The position numbers and the translations under genes are program-made. Of a DNA stretch of 64,000 bases, positions 25,338-36,574 are shown in pieces. Numbering within the stretch: the stretch's first letter is position 1; every line of letters begins with the position of its first letter. A model generated the notes under the pieces. That model was given only the letters and a program-made list of their open reading frames with translations. It was not told where the DNA came from and did not search any database. Source of the DNA: Phalacrocorax aristotelis (Eukaryota > Chordata > Aves > Suliformes > Phalacrocoracidae); assembly GCF_949628215.1 (NCBI RefSeq), contig NW_027441196.1, forward strand, positions 1-64,000. Direction: 5' to 3'.

Positions 25338-26236
25338 GTAAAGCCTCAGCATGGCTCAGGCCCACAGGATGCAGAAGGATGGCGCAGGATCCCTCTGCCC
25401 CAGCAGCAAATCCCTTTGGACCCCAGTTCACAGGAGGGATCCCCCTCTGTTGTGCCCAGGGCCTCTGGGGACTCACAGCAAGCTCGGGGTACTCAGGGAG
25501 GGACATTTGATTAAGAGTCGTCTTTCCCATCATCTACTGAACGTGGCTCAGGTGGCCTTGCTCCCAAAATGGCAGAGGTCTGAAAATCCTGTGAATGGGC
25601 TGCGGTGGGAGGTGAGCATTCCACCACATCCGCAGAGGGTTACCAGCATCTCTCTGGCCCGCTGATGGCAATAACCACCGCAGCCCCGAGACGACCGTCA
25701 TCCTCAGAGAGCCGCTCCTGGCTTCTTTGAGAACACTAGCTCTGTACTAAGGGTTTGGCTGCCGACCCAATGTGCAGTAGCGGCACCAGGGGAGGAGCCT
25801 GCAGACGCCCAGCGCTTTTGATATGTGACCCTGGATGACTGGGGGGCAGCAAGTACTTGGCATGCCTGTTGATTGAATTGCTGCTGTTTTTTCATCAGAG
25901 ACTGGCACCGCGTGACTGCCTCTTTCCTGAAGCGCCTCCTTCCCCACAGTCTCACGGTCCATCTCTTTAGAAAGAGGGTCACTTTAATGAGAAGCAACCG
26001 TTCCTCATCAGGAGCGTGGTGTTTTCAGGAGGCAAAATACGTTAATAACACTTAGAAACAAAGCCTGGGCATTTGGGGGTGCACCTCGTCTCTAGTCTGA
26101 ACTATGCGTCATTCGCAGAGAAAAATTTAAGCACTAGGCACTTTCCAGTTTACCAGTAGACAGCAAAAGCTGACCTACTGAGAGCCTAGGAGATTGCATG
26201 GCATCTTCTTGTTTGCACTTAGTTCATTTTCGGCAG

Positions 26237-26354
26237 ACTTCAAGATGATGGTAAATGACTTTGTTCAGAGAGGACAGGAAGATGCTGCACCCAGTTCCGC
26301 TGGGGAAAGAGCCCTTTGGAGAAGCACGTCCCATCATGCCAACTCCATCACACG
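26237..26354 (+). other. Candidate plus-strand exon, copy A
   Basis: The acceptor TTAGTTCATTTTCGGCAG and the donor CACACG|GTAAGGG enclose 118 nt with a single open frame (FKMMVNDFVQRGQEDAAPSS...HHANSITR). The splice signals are good and the peptide is not low-complexity, but no family was recognised. Confidence 0.3.
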
Positions 26355-27041
26355 GTAAGGGCAACAGACACAGACGGCGGGCTGAACCCCAAGCTCTTGC
26401 AACCATGTTCTGGGCACTTTCACAAGTGGCAGCAAAGAGCCCACAGTCCCCCAAAACAAGAGGAAAACCAGAGCCAAGTTTTCTAAAACACAGCTGGAAA
26501 CAGACAGCTAAACCACCCAAGGCTGAAGTCACAGCCCCTCATTTTAGCTGCCTTCAAGTTAGCTGTCGGGCCTCAAGCTGGGTGTGCAGCTCTCAGCTGC
26601 CCCTGACCGTGAGGTGTCACCGAGAGACCTCAGACATCAAGGAGGACAACGGAGCCGGCTGGAGCAGGCTCCCATCCTTGCCAGGCATTCCTGCAGCCCC
26701 GGCAGGGTCTGCCGGTCTCAGCGACCCCAAAGTGCCTGCACATCCTCATGCACACCATGCATGGAGCTTTCGGGAGAAAGGATTCCTTGGAGCTCACACC
26801 AGCTCTGAACTCAAGCCCAGAGAGCCCGCGGGCTTTGCAGCAGCCACTGGGAGCAGCAGAGGCTCGGAGGGGCTGTCAAAGACACCTTCGCAGGGCAGAG
26901 TATCCCAGGGCACATCACCGAGCCCGAGCCGTGCCCTCTCTGCTCTTCTGCGTGTCTGAGCATTGGCCAAGAAATTGTTGAGTAAAATTTCACATGAACA
27001 GCATCTTCAACCCTAAATGCACATTCCTTGAAGTGACATAC

Positions 27042-28134
27042 CTGTGGGATCATCCTGAGGCTCCCAGAGAACATCTGCCTGAGGCGCCTGGAGACCATGG
27101 CCTGGAGGCACGGCTGTAATCAAGCACATTTCCATTAGCTGTTGTGATCGACTTCTTTCCCAGTGACCTGCAGTGACTGGAGGGGGGTCAGGTAATGACA
27201 CAGGTGGAGATTTCCAAAGCCGCAGAGGGGCCTGAGTGGCCTGTTGGCTGGCACCTGGAAGCTCTCAAAATACTGTTTCCAGGCCGTGTGCCACACGCCT
27301 CAAGCACCGGATGGACATACGGCCCCTTGGGGATTTCTTACTGGGAGATCTCTACTGTGCACAAAAAAGGCCCACGTGGAAGCACTGGAGGGAAAAAATG
27401 GTCATTCGCACATCTCGTGGAGAAGGGCCTGCTGGGCAGTGGGAGTGCCCCACCGCTGCCCCATCTGTTCCCCCGGGCTGAGGGCTGGGGCTGTGTGTCG
27501 GGGACCTGGGTTTGCCAAGGAGAGCACTGCAGGGCTAGAGCAGGAATGCTCCCGTCTTCCTGAGCGGATGTCTCCCCAGGACAGACATCCCCGAGGCTGA
27601 AAGCTGGACCCAGCTGGGGAGCGGCAGAGCCACGGCCCCGGGCACAGCTGTCACCAGCCCGGCATAGAAGCGCTCCCGAAGGCTACTGCCTTGCTCTGCT
27701 GTGCAGCGCCGGCGCCGACGTGCAGGCTGCGGGAAGGCTGCAGCGGGACTGGGTGGCACAGGGCCAGCTCTAGGGATGCTTTCTCACCCCACGGCACTGC
27801 TCCCGGCCCCACCATTCACCTGGAAAATCCCCCTGCAGTGGCCGCGGCCCCCGGCGCCTCCCCGCAGCACAACTGCCTCCCACTTGCCCCTGGAGCCGGC
27901 CATGGCTCCCCTGGCTCAGCCCAGCCCTGCTGCTCTCCCAGCCTTGCCCCACCATGGTCCCGGCCCCGCTACCACCCCAATGTGCGCTGGGCGCTGCTCC
28001 ACGCTGCCCAGGGCTGGATGCCAGCCCTCGCCTGCCCACCTACCTAATCCCCATGCTTGCCATGGAGCAGCCTGGGCGTCCCGGGCTTGCAGGGCCACCA
28101 ATAGGAGGATAATAAGGAGGCACGTGGGGGCCAT
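27042..28134 (-). CDS. Candidate secreted or type I membrane protein, first two exons, copy A
   Basis: Exon 1 (28044-28134) begins with an ideal Kozak start (GGACCATGG) and encodes a signal peptide: MAPTCLLIILLLVALQ, then ARDAQA as a plausible cleavage site. It ends in phase 1 at TTAG|GTAGGT. Exon 2 (27042-27167, 126 nt, CCCTCCAGTCACTGCAG acceptor, CACAG|GTATGT donor) continues in phase 1 with HWERSRSQQLMEMCLITAVP and APQADVLWEPQDDPTG. A TATA-like box and a TGAGGTCA element sit upstream. I do not recognise the protein. Later exons may include a 63-nt phase 1 exon at 25255-25317 and the membrane frame at 24416-24700, but opposite-strand splice signals compete there. Confidence 0.35.
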
Positions 28135-28151
28135 GGTCCCCCGTGCCTGCA

Positions 28152-28213
28152 CCGTGCTGCTGCTGCTGCGGCTGCTGCTGCTACCGCTGCTGCTGCTGCT
28201 ACCGCTGCTGCTG
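28152..28213 (+). repeat. Interrupted CTG/CAG trinucleotide repeat, copy A
   Basis: CTG units interrupted by CGG and CCG occupy the likely 5' UTR of the minus-strand candidate gene, where they read CAG. Copy B (54487-54548) differs by an interruption (CTACTG instead of CTACCG). Confidence 0.85.
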
Positions 28214-28248
28214 CCGGCACTGGCCAAGCTGTACCCGCAGCACAGCAC

Positions 28249-28287
28249 AATATATCATGGCACGGCACAGCGGGGTCTGTGACCTCA
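28249..28287 (-). promoter_or_regulatory. TATA-like box and TGAGGTCA (CRE-like) element, copy A
   Basis: On the minus strand TGAGGTCA (28287-28280) precedes GATATATT (28256-28249) by about 24 bp. The start codon lies about 115 bp further on. This spacing resembles post-meiotic (spermatid) promoters driven by CREM-type factors, such as testis ACE, which use a TGAGGTCA site close to a TATA element. Both elements are unchanged in copy B. Confidence 0.4.
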
Positions 28288-30094
28288 CAGTGCACCCTCC
28301 CCACCCACCCAGCCACGCCCATGGGGTGCCACCCCGCCCCTAAGCACTGCTCCCCTGGAACACCCCACCCCACTTGTCACCTCAGGAGGGGGACTTTCAC
28401 AGCCTGGCCAGCGCTGCCCCTCTGTCCACCCCTGTGATCTCTGCTGCAGAGTTTCTTTGCGTTTCCTTCCCCACTCTGTGATGGAGCAGCCAGATGCAGC
28501 AGACTTGTGAACACAAGGGATTTCTCCTTCCAGGTCCGCTAGAGCCCAATCAGGTGGACTATCGCACCCAGGAGGCTCGTCCTATCCCAGCCTGATGGAT
28601 GTGGCCGCTGCTGTTGCCGTGTGTGTGTCCGAGAGACTTGCGCTGCTTTCCAAAGAGCCAGACACACCAACACACGCGCAGACTTACACAATTAATGTGA
28701 CCGGCAAAAGAGATGGGCACAGTCGGAGCAATGCCTTTGCCAGCACCCATGTATACGCAACCACTGCTTAGATAAACACGAACACAGCCCGGTCCTTTTC
28801 TGCCTTTCCAGATGAGCAGGGCTGGATGTTTACTGGTGAAACATAAACACACCTTCACTCCCTAGATTCATAAGCGCAGCGTGTTCATAGATTCCTCCAA
28901 TAACAGCGTGGAAATCAAGTCCCTGCAATATCCGTGGCTGGCTGTCAAGCTCCTCACCCAGTCATGGGTGCAAACCTTGGGCCTTTCTAGGTAGAATGTA
29001 GGACTTTGAAATATGGCACTCCTTGAAAACGTTGCTCGTTCAGTAGCGGGTTGACTTGTTCCTGGCTGGCAAACTGAAGAGCACCGTGAGGTCAGGCTGC
29101 CAAAAGCCGAGCTGGTGCTCTTGAGGAGAATGCCCATCGACTGTAAATAGGGAAATCTGGCATGCTTTCGAAAACCTGGTGCGCAACACAACACTGCTGT
29201 TTCAAAAGAGCATTAAAAGAGTATATTTAAAAGAGCATTAACAGCATCGTGAATATTTACACACAATCTCCAGGTGCAGACCGCCTTCCCTGGGGAGAAG
29301 GGACATGCTATTCACATAAACAGCCGATGTCTTTCCCTGTTTTCAACATCCCTGGGCAGCTGAGACATTGCCTGCGGACGTAGATGAGAGCCCCCAGCCC
29401 CTGGAGGGGCGGCTGGAGGATGGGCACGTCAAAGGACCCTGATGGGAGCCCTGCAGGGCCTCATCCCTTGGACCAACGGGCACCTTCCCTTGTCACACAG
29501 AGCGTCTCATGGGCTGGAAAAGGGATGCTCTGCAGAGTTGCTGGCAAGTCTCTGGAGAAGAGCTTCCCCCTCCGCCTCTCCCAAGGCCTCTCTCAGCTCC
29601 AGCGCCCTTCCCAAGGACAGCCGCAGCAGGTGGGTGCAGGCAGCACTGCAGGGAAGGACAGGCAGCGGCCACAAGAGTCGGCACTGCGGGAAAGGCGGCA
29701 CCCCAGAGAGCCTGCCAGGGTCCCCAGTGTGTGCGAGACAGTGCCCAGGAGGGTGGTTTTAAATCTAGGCTACCCCCTGTCTAACCATCTATGTGAGAGT
29801 ACAACCTGACCCGGTGTGACACATAACACCAGCGCTGTGAAGAGATGTGACGTTCAAATGAAAAATGGGACAGTTTGAACAGCTTTTAGTAGCCTGCAGG
29901 AAGCAAAAGGGGAAGCGCTGTATATAGAACAAAAAAACAGACTGAATAAATTTCTGAACCTGCTGTGAGAAGTTATGCCATATCGAAGTGCACGTCTGCA
30001 AGCCCTGCGCTGCACTATGTGAGCCCTGCTCACATGCAGTGATCTGGCTGATGGGGCAGAGTGTACCCTCGGACAGCTTGCAGGTGGCACAGAA

Positions 30095-30480
30095 GTGGGA
30101 GGAGAGGCTCATGCGCCGGCGGGTCGTGCTGCCGACCAGAGGGGCCCTGAGAGGCTGGAGAAAGGGGCTGACAGGACCCTCATGCAGCTCACCCCGGGGA
30201 AGGGCAAAGTCCCGCACCTGGGAAGGAACAAGCCCTTGCACCAGTACACGCTGGGGGACACCCAGCTGGAAAGCAGCTGTGCAGACTCCTGGGGACATGG
30301 TGGACCCCCAGCTGACCAGTTTGGAGCCGGCAAAGTGCTCCTGGGGCACAGGCGGCTAACTGAGTCCTGGGCTGCAGTAGGCAAGGCATCAGCAGGAGAT
30401 GGAGGGAGGTGACCCTTCCCCTGTGCTGTGTCCAGCTCTGGGCTCCCCAGTGCAAGACTCACAGAGCCATACTGGAGAGA
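30095..30480 (+). mobile_element. CR1-type LINE fragment, copy A
   Basis: The plus strand keeps CR1 reverse-transcriptase landmarks in order: CTGCAC CTGGGAAGGAAC, then GGGGGACACCCAGCTGG, then GTGTCCAGCTCTGGGCTCCCCA. Frames are broken by small indels. Confidence 0.7.
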
Positions 30481-31451
30481 CTCCCCGCCCAGTTTCCGTT
30501 GGGGTCGGACCGTTGGAGCCAACCGCCACCAGTGCCGGCAGGACGGAGCTGTGCTGGCGTGGAGCAGCGCTGGGAGGAGGCAGAGTCTGGCGTCGGTCTC
30601 GGACTAGCAAGCCGGTGACTTTAGAGCAGAACACACTTTTCTCTGGACTTTGGGTAGGAAAAAACAGCCTTCACTGAGTGGTCTGGGAGGTGGTTAACAG
30701 ATTGACTTTCAGCCTGAAGTCCTTCAATCTCTGCTAATTGAATATGGTGCCTGTGCAGATGGGATACACTGTGCAATGTCACTAATTTTTCCTGTCGTCT
30801 CTAACCCAAAACTCAAACAAAGTCCTGTCCCCTCGGCTCCTTATCTGAGCGTAGACAAGAGTCACCTTAACTTAATGGAACGTCAAGATTCACTCTATTT
30901 TTATCACCTTAGAATATGCAACAAATACTTCCTTATTACTCAGCTTTCCAGAACGTGATTTGGTTTGACTTGCTAGAATCCAGGTGGGGATTTGCTTGTC
31001 TGTAGTGCTGCAGTGGGATTACTGGCAGCGAGCGTTTGTGTGGTGGTGATGCCTAAAGAGACGAGTTGGGTTGGTGCTCCACTGTGTTAGTTTGCCGATC
31101 AACCTGATAAATCTCAGAGTTTGAGGTGGAAAGGCAAGCTGTGTGCTGACGTAAGCGTATAGCCTGTGAGTTACTTATGTTTGTGAAAAAATGACATCGT
31201 TTTGTAAGTCTTATTTCTTAAATCTAAGTAAGCTGGGAACAGGGAAAGTAAAGGTTCAGAAGGATCACGTCACACCTTGAATCTGTGTCTACCAAAGTGA
31301 TTTGCAATCGAATGTAGTTGTAACTCTCCGTTGCCTCAGGGAGTTTTTCTACACCACAAAGAAGTGGTTCACTTTTGAACGTGAAGAACATGAAGAACCT
31401 TTGGTGGGGAAATTTGGTTGTTGTGTGGTAAAGGTTATGAAGAGTCCTCGT

Positions 31452-32814
31452 AACCTAAGGAGGGAGGTCCTCATCACCTTCCTCCTAAGAGTCATCGAGA
31501 CTTGGAGCAGCAAGAATTCGCATAATCAAAAGGCTTTTGGTAGTGCTTTGAGTAGCAGAGAAGGTTGGAAATGTAATTTGGTTTCCAGGAAACGTGAAAG
31601 AAAATACAGTTGTCTAGATTACTGTGGGCGCTGCTAAGATTAGAATTCTTGTAGCCAAGAGGAAAGGTAAATTCTGCAGCAGCTTGCCAGGCAGCGCAGT
31701 CACAGCAAGCCCTCGATCTGGGAGAGGAGGAAGCCTTGGGGCTTAGGGTTTTTTTTATTTTCCCGCACCTCTGGGAGAAGAAAAAACAACGTATAAAGGA
31801 AAGGATACGTTGTGACGGTCACGTCTCTGTTTTGTTGTCGTGTAACACTTTGCTGTTGATGTAAAGCTCCCTGTTGTCATCGTGTTGCATTTTGCAAGGA
31901 GGCTAAAGGCCAGCCTGCGTCCTGTTCTTGCAGAGCTTAGTGCAGGAGTCTTGGCGTGCTCGTGTCTCTGCTCTGGCAGTCAGCGCTGTGCTGGGAGGGG
32001 CTGCAGGTGCTGAAAGGTCTGTCTTCATCAAGGCCTTGTAACAAAGCTGCTGGCAGGCGGCTTTGCGTGTTACAGAGCAGCGTGCGCTTCTCCTCGGCAG
32101 GAGTCAGCTTTTTGCCGAACAAGCTGCTGTGCTTTTTGCTGTTGTTTCCGGCTGCCTTTGTCAATTTGTGTTCTCATTCATGAAGGCGCTGGTGTGCATT
32201 CAAAACTTTTTTGCTTTCCCTGCTTGCTATTTTGATTCTAAATGAGGGCTGGTGCAAACTGTACTAAGCTATTATCTCCCTTCCACGCTTTCTAGAAATA
32301 CTCCTTTCCCGTGGCAATGGTGTGTGTCTCCCCTGCAACTCGGCCGCTGCCTCGTCTGAGGTAGAGCCATGATTTGCCCTAATACCCGTTTGGCAAAGAA
32401 GGCGCGGGCTGTATCCCAGTGCTGACGGGCTGTGAGCAGTGGGAGGGCGAGGCTGAGATTTGTCTCTCTTACTTAAGGCCCTTAAATAGGATAAAGTTTC
32501 TTGTACATAACTGATTTGCTATGCTTGTTAGAGCTAATGTTCTCAGAGTAGGGAATGGCAATTGCTAAGCTGTAATAACAGAATGCACCATTGCAGATGA
32601 AGTGAACTCAGTTAAAAAACTGTAGAAAATGTAGTAAACGCAAGGCAGTAACGCATTTTTGTACAGGGCTTTTTTTATTCCTTGTTTTCTTTTTTCTTGA
32701 TCTAATTGGAAACAATGCTGGGTGTTTAAGACTTACTATCCTGTATTTACTTTCTTGTTTCTGATGGGCTAATTCTGGCTCCACCTTTGAGTGATTTCTA
32801 TTCAGCTTGTCCTT
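31452..32814. other. Sequence just beyond duplication copy A; no gene recognised
   Basis: A frame runs out of the duplication to 31637 and short frames occur around 31940-32245, but none resembles a known protein or has convincing splice sites. Confidence 0.4.
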
Positions 32815-32936
32815 TTATGTTCTTCTCTTCAGTGAGACAATGCTCTTAAGGCAACTTCAGCCTAGATCTAAGGAAGGGATAACGAGGACTATCAAGCAGC
32901 TTTGTAACCAAATCTCATAATTTATACCTTTTCCAG

Positions 32937-33021
32937 TGAAGGCGATGCTGTGAGTTTACATCTGTTGCAGTGAGCATTCGCTGAGAGAAGACACTTGGCA
33001 TCAGGACAAGTCATGTATGAG
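32937..33021 (+). pseudogene. Relic of ELYS exon 7, opposite strand to the main gene
   Basis: These 85 nt match the ELYS-like exon at 5825-5909 in length and sequence (SEGDAVSLHLLQ, stop, AFAERRHLASGQVMYE) and keep AG and GT splice sites. An internal TGA replaces a sense codon. Flanking intron similarity runs from about 32815 to 33105. The relic's LASGQ is what I recall for human ELYS, while the main gene has LPSGQ, so it may descend from a different ELYS copy. Confidence 0.85.
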
Positions 33022-33929
33022 GTAAGACGTGCACGTACGTGAAAGGATGGAAACAGTCGTTTTCTCTGAACGAGTATCGGTGAAGTTGGCAGGGGTGATA
33101 TTTACCATGAAAATTCAGAGGTGACTTAAACAAACAAAAAGACTCTTTTGCTGGGTCTTCTTGGGCACGGCCTTTGTCCATTCTTTTTGAAAACAAGTCA
33201 TACAATTTCATACCGCAGCGTCGTGTGTTCCAGCTAGACTCGTCTGCAAAAAGCCTGTATAAATTCATTTCCTGAAGAGGAAGCAGCTTTTACAAATAGC
33301 ATGTTCTTCATTTAAACACCAACTCAATGGCACGTGGGGAGAGAAGACGGGGCTTTGAATAGCTCTATTTAACCAAACTGCACACTTGCATAAGCTTCTG
33401 TCTGCCTCCCTTTCTTAAAAGGCGGTCACAGAGCTTGACTCTGTTCTGATCTTCAGGTTTATATTCTTGTTTTTCTTTTGAGCTCTGTCAGCAGGACTTC
33501 GAATGAAGTGTACCTACAGGGTCTCTTCAGTGTTGATCCTGTAACGTAGTAGCTAGAAAGAGAACTCTTTCTACTTTTTGGCTGCATTACCCACGAAATC
33601 TACTCCTGAAGCCAGCAAAATACGTAAATACAGTAAAGTGTGGTATGATTGGTTCAAAAGAGTATATGTAAATTTTTAGAAGTGTCCCCAAAGCTGTTGC
33701 CTTTAAAATGTAGATGAGCTCAATTTTGAAAACGTGCAAAGCTTTGACAGCCAAACTTCCCCGTTATGGCTTGATAGTTGTCTTGCCTGCCAGATGTAGT
33801 TTCTCTTTGGCATCAGATTAAGTGCCTGGGAGAGATACAGTACAACATGCATGTTATATTAGATACACACTTTCCTTCGTGCTTAGGTATAACTCCGAGA
33901 GCCCATTGGTGCCTCACAGCTCGCACCCC

Positions 33930-34260
33930 AGGAGGCCGCCCCGAGGCACAGCTCAGGGAGGCCGGAGCGGGGCACAGGCCCAGCTGGCTGCTGCCAGGAC
34001 AGGCCCGGGGGCGGCCTGGGGCTGCGGGACAGGCCTCGGGCCACGGGCTGGCGCCGGGGCAACATGGCCGCCCGGCAGCCCCTGCCCCAGGGCTCCAGCT
34101 CCCAGCATGCCCCGGGGCGCGCCTTCCCGCCGCCCGACCCTGCGCGGGCACCGCCCCCCCAGCCCGAGCCCGCCGCCCCCCCGCAGGCCCCACGGCCGCC
34201 TCCCCGGGGCTGCCCAGGCCCTGCTCCGGGACACCCGCTGGGCGGGGAGGGGGCAGGGGG
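33930..34260 (+). promoter_or_regulatory. CpG-rich promoter-like region with YY1-type and ZNF143-type motifs
   Basis: This stretch is dense in CpG and lacks a TATA box. It contains AACATGGCCGCC (34061-34072, YY1-like) and, 27 bp on, AGCTCCCAGCATGCCCC (34097-34113, like the core of the ZNF143 site without its ACTACA half). It lies about 3 kb upstream of the first clear MROH exon on the same strand, so it could be that gene's promoter. This is inferred from position only. Confidence 0.45.
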
Positions 34261-35085
34261 GAGACAGCAGCAGGCAGACACACAGAGGGAGCAGGAGAAC
34301 AGGGCGCAGCTGGGCAGGGAGTGGAGGAAGGAAAAATCCTGGTAAGGAGCCGGCAGAGGGACAGAGGGACGGAGCGAGAAACAGATGGAGGGCAAGGGGG
34401 CAGCGGGGCTCCGGGCGAGGGAGCGGGACAGGGGGTCAGAGAGACGGTAAAGGCACCAGGAGAGCGCAGGGACAGAGACGTGGCAGAGGGAGCGGGGCAG
34501 GGGGACAGAGGGGAGAGGGGCGGAGGGAAAAGGCAGCGGGGAGAGAGAAAGGGGGAGGCCGGGGCGCAGAGCGGGACACAGGGCGAGGGGAGGGCGGGAA
34601 ACGACCCCGAGAGACTGAGGCAGAGAGGGCTGTGGGTCAGGACAAGGAGGCGCAGAAGGGCACAGCAGCCGCGGCCTCCAGGGTGGAGACGCAGGAGGAA
34701 GAAAAGCAGACAGGAGCAGGACGGAGGCCCCGAGAGCAGCAGGGCCAGCTGAGTGGGGAATACAGGCGGGAGAGAGGGCACAGGCTGCAGGACACAGGGG
34801 AAAACAGCAGCCAGGAGGGAGGACACGGCAACAGAGAAAGGAGAAGGCCAGGGAGCGGGAGAGAGGTGTAGGGAAAGGAAAACAGAGTAACAGGCTACAG
34901 GACAGACAGGGCGGAGTTAGACAATACAGGCTGGGAGTCAGAGAGAAAGAAAGAGAAAGAAAGAAGGAAGGAAGGAAGGAAGGAAGGAAAAGAAAGAAAT
35001 AACCAGTGATGGGCTAAAGATAGAGAGGGAGGAACTGAAAAATGGGGTCAGGGAGCCAGACAGAGAGCGATGGGGAGAGAGCAAA
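34240..35085 (+). repeat. Long purine-rich (GA) tract with GAAG/GAAA microsatellite
   Basis: Nearly all plus-strand bases are G or A for over 800 bp, made of irregular GGGACAGAGGGAGAG-like units. At 34942-35000 it becomes a pure GAAA/GGAA microsatellite. Long frames on both strands here result from composition. Confidence 0.85.
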
Positions 35086-35089
35086 AATA

Positions 35090-36467
35090 GCAACTCTGGG
35101 CAGCTGCCCCATTTCTCGATCACTGGCCAGGAACTGCATTACCGGGAGCCTTCAAGAAATGTGCTGCCTGTAAAAGCCCTGCCCTGGGCCCAATCCTGCG
35201 TCCTAATATTGGTGACCAGCATCGCCTTGCAGAGTGGCCAGGACTGTTTTTTTTGTTTGTTTCCTTGTTGGTTTTGCTTTTATTTTTTTTTAAAAGTACT
35301 ATTTTAGCTCTAAATAGAACCTGCAAGGAAAAAGGAACCAGGCGTACCAGGTCAGACACGTTTAAAGGCTGACCCCATTCAACAGCCGCACAAACCATCA
35401 ATCATTCCTGCTGCAACACTCCACTGCCTGCCTGCAGATACAGGCAGCCGCCCTGTTTCTAGCACAGTCCCCAGGAGCAGCACCATGGTGCAGCTCTACA
35501 GCCATACTGCCTGCAAAATGTTAAGCACAGCTTAATTCTGGAGAGTTTCCCCTCTTTTTAGGCCTGCTGGTTAAAGACTCCTCCATCGAGAGGTGGCTCA
35601 GGACCACACCAGGGCCAGCAGCACTGCTTTCTGCATCCCATGGCAGCGATGGGCAGGGAGAGAGGTTGTCAGATCCCGGGGCCAGGAACACGTGCAGGGT
35701 GTCAGGGTCACCCTGCCTGGGTTTTCCCAGCAAAGCCCCAGCTGGTGCCGGCCCCGTGCTGCAGTCCCAGGGCCGAGGCTCAGGGAGCCGGGCATTTCTG
35801 GGGGCGCTGCACTCTGCTGGGCCCCACTGCCAGCTGCCGGCTGCCCTGGGCTTCCCTCCCCATTGTCTCCAGCTCTGCTTTCTGACCACAGAATGCCTTG
35901 CCTGCTTCCCACAGCTGTCCTGACCCATGTCTGCAGCTTGTACATGGGGTCCATGTCACACAGCTGACTTGGGGGTGGCGGGTCTCTCTCGTGGCACCCC
36001 GGGATTGGGGACAAAACAAACCAAATTGCTCCTTTCAATCTTTGTCCCCAGGGACACCCAGTGGAGACCTACCGATTGCAGAGCAGCGCTGAGACCCACC
36101 TGACGGCAAAGGCGCCTGGTGACCTTCTCTTCCTGGGCCCACCAAAGCAGCCTTCCTCCAGCCCTGGTTTTGGTGAGATCTGGAGGAGCACAGAGATGTT
36201 TCTCCGGCATCCAGGCCTGAAGAGGTTTTCCCAGTGTGCCTGTGAGAGATCCTGCTCCCAGGAAGCACCTCCCCATAGAGCAAAGGCCGTACCCAGCCAC
36301 CCGTGCTCGGTACGGCTGCCCCAAGGGGCCTCGCAGGGAGGACGGGTTCATCTGCCCTGTGGCTCTGGCACAGAAATGATGAGCCGTAGCCCCGTGGTCA
36401 TGGCTGGCCGGTTCCAAGGCTCCAAGTGCCCTTTCACCGGGAGTGTTGAACCCCGGCACTTTTTCAG
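35090..36467. other. Probable 5' part of the MROH locus; no exon identified
   Basis: Several frames of 60-170 codons are open on both strands, but none has convincing splice sites or MROH similarity. A start codon for the MROH gene was not found. Confidence 0.35.
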
Positions 36468-36574
36468 GGTGGCCCTGGCCCTGGAGAAGCAGCGAAGGAG
36501 CAGATGGCAGGCTGCCTTGCCCTTCCTGCGCAGTAGTCTGCCGGCCCTGGTGTTACGCCCTTGTCTCTTTCAAG
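36468..36574 (+). other. Possible upstream exon of the MROH gene
   Basis: The acceptor CCCCGGCACTTTTTCAG and the donor TTTCAAG|GTTAGT enclose 107 nt. The more protein-like frame (VALALEKQRRSRWQAALPFL) leaves phase 1. That does not fit the phase 0 start of the exon at 37139 unless another exon lies between. Confidence 0.3.

Larger units (their letters stand above)
22319..31451 (+). repeat. Segmental duplication, copy A (9.13 kb)
   Basis: From GTTTGAGTTAAC at 22319 to AGTCCTCGT at 31451 the sequence matches 48654-57790 in the same orientation. The offset is 26335 bp, rising to 26339 after a 4-bp AAAT insertion in copy B near 57263. By-eye comparison of the first kilobase shows about seven substitutions, mostly transitions, so identity is about 99%. 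Homology stops sharply at both ends. It contains CR1 fragments, a GC-rich block and a candidate minus-strand gene. Confidence 0.97.

Noticed and set aside
26255-26959. 234-codon plus-strand frame in both duplication copies
   Set aside because: It begins inside the candidate exon 26237-26354 in another frame and runs through a good donor into intron-like sequence. Chance opening is more likely.
27701-28282. 193-codon plus-strand frame ending in a leucine-rich segment
   Set aside because: The leucines are the CTG repeat read as protein, and the frame is antisense to the signal-peptide exon with its Kozak start.
33778-34871. Three overlapping frames of 324-349 codons on both strands
   Set aside because: They arise from CpG-rich and purine-rich composition that lacks stop codons. 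The peptides are low-complexity and match no family.
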